Source of the DNA: Bacteroidota bacterium
GTDB taxonomy: Bacteria > Bacteroidota > Bacteroidia > Cytophagales > Cyclobacteriaceae
Assembly: GCA_023393375.1 (NCBI GenBank)
Contig: JAEWLI010000045.1
Span: 1 to 37,521 of the forward strand
Reading direction: 5' to 3'
Length of the DNA stretch: 37,521 nt
Shown: positions 33,319 through 37,521 of the stretch, piece by piece
Layout: every line of letters starts with the position of its first letter
How positions within the stretch are numbered: position 1 is the stretch's first letter
Notes under the pieces: model-generated
Seen by the model: only the letters and a program-made list of their open reading frames with translations
What the model was told of the DNA's origin: nothing
The model's database searches: none
Position numbers and translations under genes: made by a program

Positions 33319-34410
33319 TCAAGGAGTATTTCCAAAGCCAATAGATCCATTACAATGCATCCATTCGCTGTTAGAACCTCCACAAGAATTGTTCTGCCAT
33401 ACAGCTGTATTATAACTCTGATTTTCTGCCTGACGTGTCTGGTTGCCAACTATGAGATAATCAACCTGAACATCTCTATTGGTAGCATCGTTAAAGTATT
33501 CTACACGAATATCCCCTCTACTGGTCCATAATGATACGGTGCGATTACTCATAGAGGTACCCAGAGTCCAAGTTGCGACAGTGTTACCTCCTACGATAAG
33601 CCGAACCTGTTCACTACCAGTGGTTCCGCGTGCTCTTAGCGTGATTGGTAGTTCAGTGCCCACAGGGTAAGTGCCACCGCCGGTATTGCCGCCTCCAGTA
33701 TTGCCACCTCCGCCAGAAGTTCCTGCACTCCATACAGTTGCATTTACATATCCTGTACTATTTCCACCATATGCTTCAGTAAGCAAAATAGCAGCAGGAG
33801 ACCAGTCGCTTCCAAGGCCTAAACCTACACTTCCCCATGCATTATTGTGGTTAGCGAAAGTTATGGTTCCATTTTGACCTGTTGGTGCCATACTTCTTCT
33901 GGTACTGAATACCTGACGGAATGTTTGAGTACCATCGATAGAAGGTGCATTATACCGCATTGCTGTATATATGTCATAAGTTGCTCCATCGCTGTTCACA
34001 GTACCTCTGTGTTCTCCGGTAGGTCTGGAAGCACCCCATCTTTCATTTACATAGTATTCAATTAGTGGATTTCTTGTCCAACCATAATAGGCAATTACAC
34101 CGCCACCGGTATGACTATGGGAACCAATATTATAGCCCACGACTCTATTACTAGCTCCTGTGCTCCAGCCTTTACCACAAGTAAAATTTCCCTGATAATT
34201 CCATGAAACACTATAATTGCCACCTGATCCATTTTGATAATTAACTGACCCAGGTCGATCATCAGTCCACAATGACCAGAAAAAACCATCATGGGTGCCT
34301 GATTGGTACGATTTTAATTCAACATTTGGAACATTCTCTTCTACTAGTTCCTCTGAACAAGCAGATAACAAGAGCAGAAGTACTGCTGAAAAACCTAAAA
34401 TTTTTTTCAT
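33319..34410 (-). CDS. Endo-1,4-beta-xylanase, GH11 with CBM60-like module, lipoprotein
   Basis: A 363-aa lipoprotein (signal ends 'LLSAC', Cys18, followed by Glu-Glu, compatible with surface display). The GH11 jelly-roll domain spans about 38-228: 'GNYSVSWNYQGNFTCGKGWSTG', nucleophile Glu118 in 'NPLIEYYV', thumb 'YNAPSIDGTQTFRQVFSTRR', acid/base Glu212 in 'ILLTEAYGG'. A Gly/Asn linker (about 232-246) leads to a C-terminal calcium-dependent xylan-binding module of the CBM60/36 type ('ITLRARGTTGSEQVRLIVGG', 'DIRVEYFNDATNRDVQVDYL', Cys-containing tail). It hydrolyses internal xylan bonds. GH11 is uncommon in Bacteroidota compared with GH10. It stands alone with its own terminator. Confidence 0.94.
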   Translation of the reverse strand: MKKILGFSAVLLLLLSACSEELVEENVPNVELKSYQSGTHDGFFWSLWTDDRPGSVNYQNGSGGNYSVSWNYQGNFTCGKGWSTGASNRVVGYNIGSHSHTGGGVIAYYGWTRNPLIEYYVNERWGASRPTGEHRGTVNSDGATYDIYTAMRYNAPSIDGTQTFRQVFSTRRSMAPTGQNGTITFANHNNAWGSVGLGLGSDWSPAAILLTEAYGGNSTGYVNATVWSAGTSGGGGNTGGGNTGGGTYPVGTELPITLRARGTTGSEQVRLIVGGNTVATWTLGTSMSNRTVSLWTSRGDIRVEYFNDATNRDVQVDYLIVGNQTRQAENQSYNTAVWQNNSCGGSNSEWMHCNGSIGFGNTP

Positions 34411-34930
34411 AATAATGTTTTGTTAAGTAGTTTGTATTGATTTGATTTTTTGTTAATAAAAAATATGTTCTTATCAATAAATAAAAAAGCATTATACCCT
34501 TTCGGGTAATCCCTTTCAGGACTTGGTACATACAAAGCATTTAGCTCTGTGGTTATTGCAACTAAAACATTCTTAATGTTTTTGTGAATAATTTGTGAAT
34601 GAAATTGGTTGTTTACGATGAATCCATTAAAAAATAATTATATTAAACATAAATTACTAAATAAGTCACGTTTGATATACTCAAATTTATTAAACCTTTG
34701 TGCAACAACCTGAAAATTTTGTTACAGAAAACCATTGTGCTTGAAACATCCCCCTATAAAAATGTTACAAATACTTTTGTTTGTGTTACATTTTTAATTG
34801 ATGCTCGTTGTCATAGGGCGTTAAAAGGCTTATAGGCAGTAGTCATATATTACATTGATCAAATACCAATGAAAATAAAAAAAGGTGACATTGTGAGCCA
34901 CCTTTTTTTATTTAATTATAATGGAAAATG
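34411..34930. other. Long intergenic region upstream of xylanase and downstream of katG
   Basis: 520 AT-rich nt without a supportable gene. The right part contains the katG terminator. It presumably holds the xylanase promoter and a long 5' leader on the minus strand. GAAAGGG-attaccc-GAAAGGG-like direct repeats (about 34496-34517) lie 90-110 nt upstream of the xylanase start. Confidence 0.45.
34877..34909 (-). terminator. Rho-independent terminator of katG
   Basis: Inverted repeat AAAAAAAGGTG (34877-34887) / CACCTTTTTTT (34899-34909) with an 11-nt loop, 22 nt beyond the katG stop; on the minus strand the stem is followed by a T-run. Confidence 0.88.
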
Positions 34931-37183
34931 TTATTTTAATTCGAAACGGTCGAGATTCATCACTTTGGTCCAGGTTTTTACAAAATCATTGATAAACCGT
35001 TCTTGTCCATCTTCCGACGCATAAACTTCTGCAATAGCCCTCAGTTCTGAATTTGAGCCAATAATTAGATCTACACGGGTACCGGTCCATTTTAGTTCGC
35101 CCGTCTTCCGATCCTGTCCTTCAAATAATTTTTCGGCTTCTGAAGTTTTTTTCCATGTGGTATTCAAATCAAGCAGGTTAACAAAAAAATCGTTTGAGAG
35201 TACTTCGGGCCGTTTAGTGAATACTCCATGTGGGGAATGATCGTAATTTGTGTCCAATACCCGCATACCACCTAAAAGGACTGTCAATTCAGGTGCTGTA
35301 AGTGTCATCAATTGTGCTTTATCAATAAGCATCTCTTCTGCCGATGCTGATATATTGTCCCTATTGCTGAAATAATTTCGGAAACCATCTGCATTCGGCT
35401 CAAGAATTGAAAAAGCTTCTACATCGGTTTGTTCCTGGGAAGCATCGACACGTCCGGGAGTGAAAGGCACTACTATATCAAAACCAGCATTCCTGGCGGC
35501 CTTCTCAACACCAACACATCCACCCAATATGATCAGATCAGCGATCGAAACTTTTTTGCCGCCAACCTGGGCATTATTGAATTCTTGTTGAATCCCCTCT
35601 ATCACCTTGAGAACCGTTGCAAGTTGCCCGGGATTGTTTACTTCCCAATATTTTTGAGGAACCAGGCGAATACGTGCCCCATTTGCACCCCCTCTTTTAT
35701 CAGAGTTACGGAAGGTGGATATGGAAGCCCAGGCTGTGGATACCAGTTGAGATACAGATAAACCAGAGTCTATCAATTTTCCCTTAAGTTCCTTAATATC
35801 CAGATCATCGATCATCTCATAAGTAACAGCTGGCAATGGATCTTGCCATAGAAGTTCTTCCTTAGGAACTTCTGGCCCAAGATAACGGGACAGCGGACCC
35901 ATATCACGATGGGTCAATTTAAACCATGCCCTGGAAAAGGCATCTGCAAATTCATCGGGATTTTCCAGAAAACGTTTGGAGATTTTCCCATAAATCGGAT
36001 CCACACGTAAAGAGATATCTGTAACTAACATGAAAGGTGCATGTGATTTTGACGGATCGTGTGCATCGGGTACAGTGCCTGCACCTGCACCATTTTTTGG
36101 TTTAAACTGATGAGCTCCGGCTGGACTTTTTGTTAGTTCCCATTCAAAACCAAAAAGGTTTTCGAAGAAGTTGTTGCTCCATTTGGTCGGTGTTGTAGTC
36201 CACGCACCTTCCAAGCCACTGGTAATAGTGTCGCCAGCGTTACCTTTTCCATAAGTATTTTTCCAACCAAGTCCTTGTTCCTCGATACTGGCTGCTGCAG
36301 GTTCAGCCCCTACATAATCACGAGGGTCAGCTGCCCCATGCGTTTTACCAAATGAATGCCCTCCGGCAATGAGTGCAACGGTTTCTTCATCATTCATAGC
36401 CATCCGGCCAAATGTTTCGCGGATGTGATGTGCTGCTTCCAGTGGATCCGGATTGCCATTCGGGCCTTCCGGGTTTACATAGATAAGGCCCATATGTGAA
36501 GCACCCAGTGGACTTTCTAATTGACCACTCGCATGGCGCTCTTTATTTCCCAACCATTCTCCTTCAGACCCCCAATAAATATCATCTTCAGGTTCCCATA
36601 CATCCTCACGTCCTCCGGCAAAGCCAAATGTCTTAAAACCCATAGACTCAAGTGCACAATTGCCTGCAAGGATCATCAAATCCGCCCAGGAAATTTTTCG
36701 ACCATATTTTTGTTTAATTGGCCATAACAGCAATCGAGCCTTGTCCAGATTGGCATTGTCTGGCCAACTGTTAAGAGGTGCAAACCGCTGACTACCGGAT
36801 CCTGCCCCGCCCCTACCATCTGCGATACGATAGGTACCGGCACTATGCCATGCCATACGGATAAACAATGGACCATAATGCCCGTAATCTGCAGGCCACC
36901 ATTCCTGAGAATCAGTCATCAGTTTATAAAGATCCTGTTTCACTGAATTCAGATCAAGGCTTTTAAACTCTTCGGCATAATTAAAATCCTTACCCATAGG
37001 ATTGGATAAGTTAGAATGTTGATGTAGAATTTTAAGGTTAAGTGCATTTGGCCACCAATCACGATTGGATGTACCACGACCTGCAACAAAATTAACCGCT
37101 CCATTCATAAAAGGGCATCTGCTAGATTCGTTGGTATCCCATACCGGGCTATCAGGGGCTACATTTCTTTCTTTTTCGTCCAT
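34931..37183 (-). CDS. katG: Catalase-peroxidase KatG
   Basis: A full-length 750-aa bifunctional haem catalase-peroxidase, cytoplasmic (no signal peptide). The distal triad is Arg109, Trp112, His113 in 'RMAWHSAGTYR'. The Met-Tyr-Trp adduct residues are present: Trp112, Tyr235 ('LIYVNPEGPNG') and Met261 ('FGRMAMNDEET'). The proximal haem ligand is His276 in 'AGGHSFGKTHG'. The second, non-haem domain follows normally to the C-terminus. It breaks down hydrogen peroxide to water and oxygen and has peroxidase activity. The start is supported by family length ('SRCPFMNG' near residue 21 is conserved). An OxyR-like palindrome lies about 110 nt upstream; a terminator follows. Single-gene unit. Confidence 0.98.
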   Translation of the reverse strand: MDEKERNVAPDSPVWDTNESSRCPFMNGAVNFVAGRGTSNRDWWPNALNLKILHQHSNLSNPMGKDFNYAEEFKSLDLNSVKQDLYKLMTDSQEWWPADYGHYGPLFIRMAWHSAGTYRIADGRGGAGSGSQRFAPLNSWPDNANLDKARLLLWPIKQKYGRKISWADLMILAGNCALESMGFKTFGFAGGREDVWEPEDDIYWGSEGEWLGNKERHASGQLESPLGASHMGLIYVNPEGPNGNPDPLEAAHHIRETFGRMAMNDEETVALIAGGHSFGKTHGAADPRDYVGAEPAAASIEEQGLGWKNTYGKGNAGDTITSGLEGAWTTTPTKWSNNFFENLFGFEWELTKSPAGAHQFKPKNGAGAGTVPDAHDPSKSHAPFMLVTDISLRVDPIYGKISKRFLENPDEFADAFSRAWFKLTHRDMGPLSRYLGPEVPKEELLWQDPLPAVTYEMIDDLDIKELKGKLIDSGLSVSQLVSTAWASISTFRNSDKRGGANGARIRLVPQKYWEVNNPGQLATVLKVIEGIQQEFNNAQVGGKKVSIADLIILGGCVGVEKAARNAGFDIVVPFTPGRVDASQEQTDVEAFSILEPNADGFRNYFSNRDNISASAEEMLIDKAQLMTLTAPELTVLLGGMRVLDTNYDHSPHGVFTKRPEVLSNDFFVNLLDLNTTWKKTSEAEKLFEGQDRKTGELKWTGTRVDLIIGSNSELRAIAEVYASEDGQERFINDFVKTWTKVMNLDRFELK

Positions 37184-37280
37184 AATTCAAAAAAATTTAA
37201 TAGGTCTATACTTGCATTTTTAATTGTCATTTAAAATTACGGGTTTCCAGCCCATGTAGCTAATTATTTCACTCTTTTTA

Positions 37281-37307
37281 ATCTATCATGATATAGATTT
37301 TGTCTAT
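37281..37307 (-). promoter_or_regulatory. Candidate OxyR-type operator upstream of katG
   Basis: ATAG-ATTTTGT-CTAT at 37293-37307 has the ATAG-N7-CTAT spacing of an OxyR half operator (consensus ATAGntnnnanCTAT), with one internal mismatch. A further CTAT at 37283-37286 lies six bases before the ATAG, close to the seven expected between half operators, but the matching outer ATAG is missing. The overlapping hairpin ATCTAT-catgat-ATAGAT is an alternative reading. Confidence 0.4.
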
Positions 37308-37379
37308 ATGATTTGAATAAAATATATGTGATATAAATAATTAAGGGCAGGCAATATATTTAATGGAAGAATCGAAAGT

Positions 37380-37521
37380 TCAATCTTTTCTGAACATCTC
37401 TGCGAATAAACGGTAAGATTTTATCCTGTCTTCATGATCATAAATATGGGAAACCACCATTAATTCATCTGCTCCGGTTTCATTTAAGAACTGCTGGGTT
37501 TTTTCATATACAGTGTGTGGG
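37380..37521 (-). CDS. LLM-class flavin-dependent oxidoreductase, C-terminal end only
   Basis: The last 46 residues of a minus-strand gene that continues past the right edge: 'PHTVYEKTQQFLNETGADEL' then 'MVVSHIYDHEDRIKSYRLF' and a short tail to a TGA at 37380. The 'FLxxTGADELMVVSxIYDHxxRxxSY' pattern is the C-terminus of bacterial luciferase-like (MsnO8-type) flavin monooxygenases, which use FMNH2 or F420-type chemistry on unknown substrates. About 200 nt separate it from katG, so co-transcription is uncertain. Confidence 0.85.
   Translation of the reverse strand, partial: PHTVYEKTQQFLNETGADELMVVSHIYDHEDRIKSYRLFAEMFRKD

Noticed and set aside
34772..34779. TACTTTTG, a perfect Bacteroidota -7 promoter motif on the plus strand
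   Set aside because: No plus-strand gene follows; downstream is the 3' end of katG on the other strand, so a chance match in AT-rich DNA is likelier.

Overview
The window looks like chromosomal DNA of a gliding or free-living member of the Bacteroidota, most likely Cytophagales-like. The reasons are low-GC DNA with few Shine-Dalgarno sequences, a sensor kinase with a two-component-regulator propeller, lipoproteins with acidic residues after the acylated Cys, a GIN-domain (DUF2807) protein, a PorT-like barrel, and at least two secreted enzymes plus one gene relic carrying type IX secretion (T9SS) C-terminal sorting domains. I see no rRNA, tRNA, CRISPR array or replication origin.

Layout. 1-4787 (+) is a tightly overlapped three-gene operon: an OmpA-domain protein cut by the left edge, a secreted protein of unknown function, and a propeller/Y_Y_Y/histidine-kinase sensor with no response regulator nearby. 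4928-6892 holds a zinc metalloprotease lipoprotein converging on a DUF6340-like lipoprotein across a bidirectional terminator. 7177-8350 has two tandem RibD/DHFR-like reductases. 8719-11152 is an MBOAT O-acyltransferase plus SGNH-like partner, a pair typical of exported-polysaccharide O-acylation.

11250-20740 is the accessory, scarred part. It contains an IS21 transposase relic fused to a 5'-truncated HU/DUF4469 gene and a strictly 23-nt-periodic minisatellite. It also contains a string of small low-GC orphan genes separated by a conserved GTTAG-containing hairpin repeat (cassette-like). A RAYT/IS200-like Y1 transposase follows, whose coding sequence contains a GC-rich palindromic insert. Next come a duplicated gene fragment flanking a carbohydrate-binding protein, and several copies of a composite intergenic repeat.

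20739-24358 is a translationally coupled DUF2339/DUF3999-type membrane pair. 24531-34410 (all -) carries envelope and secreted proteins: a possible papain-like hydrolase, a GIN-domain protein, a small lipoprotein, an App1-like phosphatase, a chimeric lipoprotein/T9SS relic, a T9SS esterase, a T9SS lysyl-endopeptidase-like protease, an FGE-like lipoprotein and a GH11-CBM60 xylanase lipoprotein. The esterase and xylanase, with the carbohydrate-binding protein at 16247, suggest extracellular xylan/plant polysaccharide attack, although no SusC/SusD pair is present. 34931-37183 is katG with an OxyR-like palindrome upstream, and the right edge holds the end of a luciferase-like flavin oxidoreductase.

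The most unusual signals are the paired GTTAG hairpin repeats around orphan genes, the transposase with internal palindromes, the 23-nt periodic array, the direct duplication around the CBM protein and the chimeric relic at 28360-28609.
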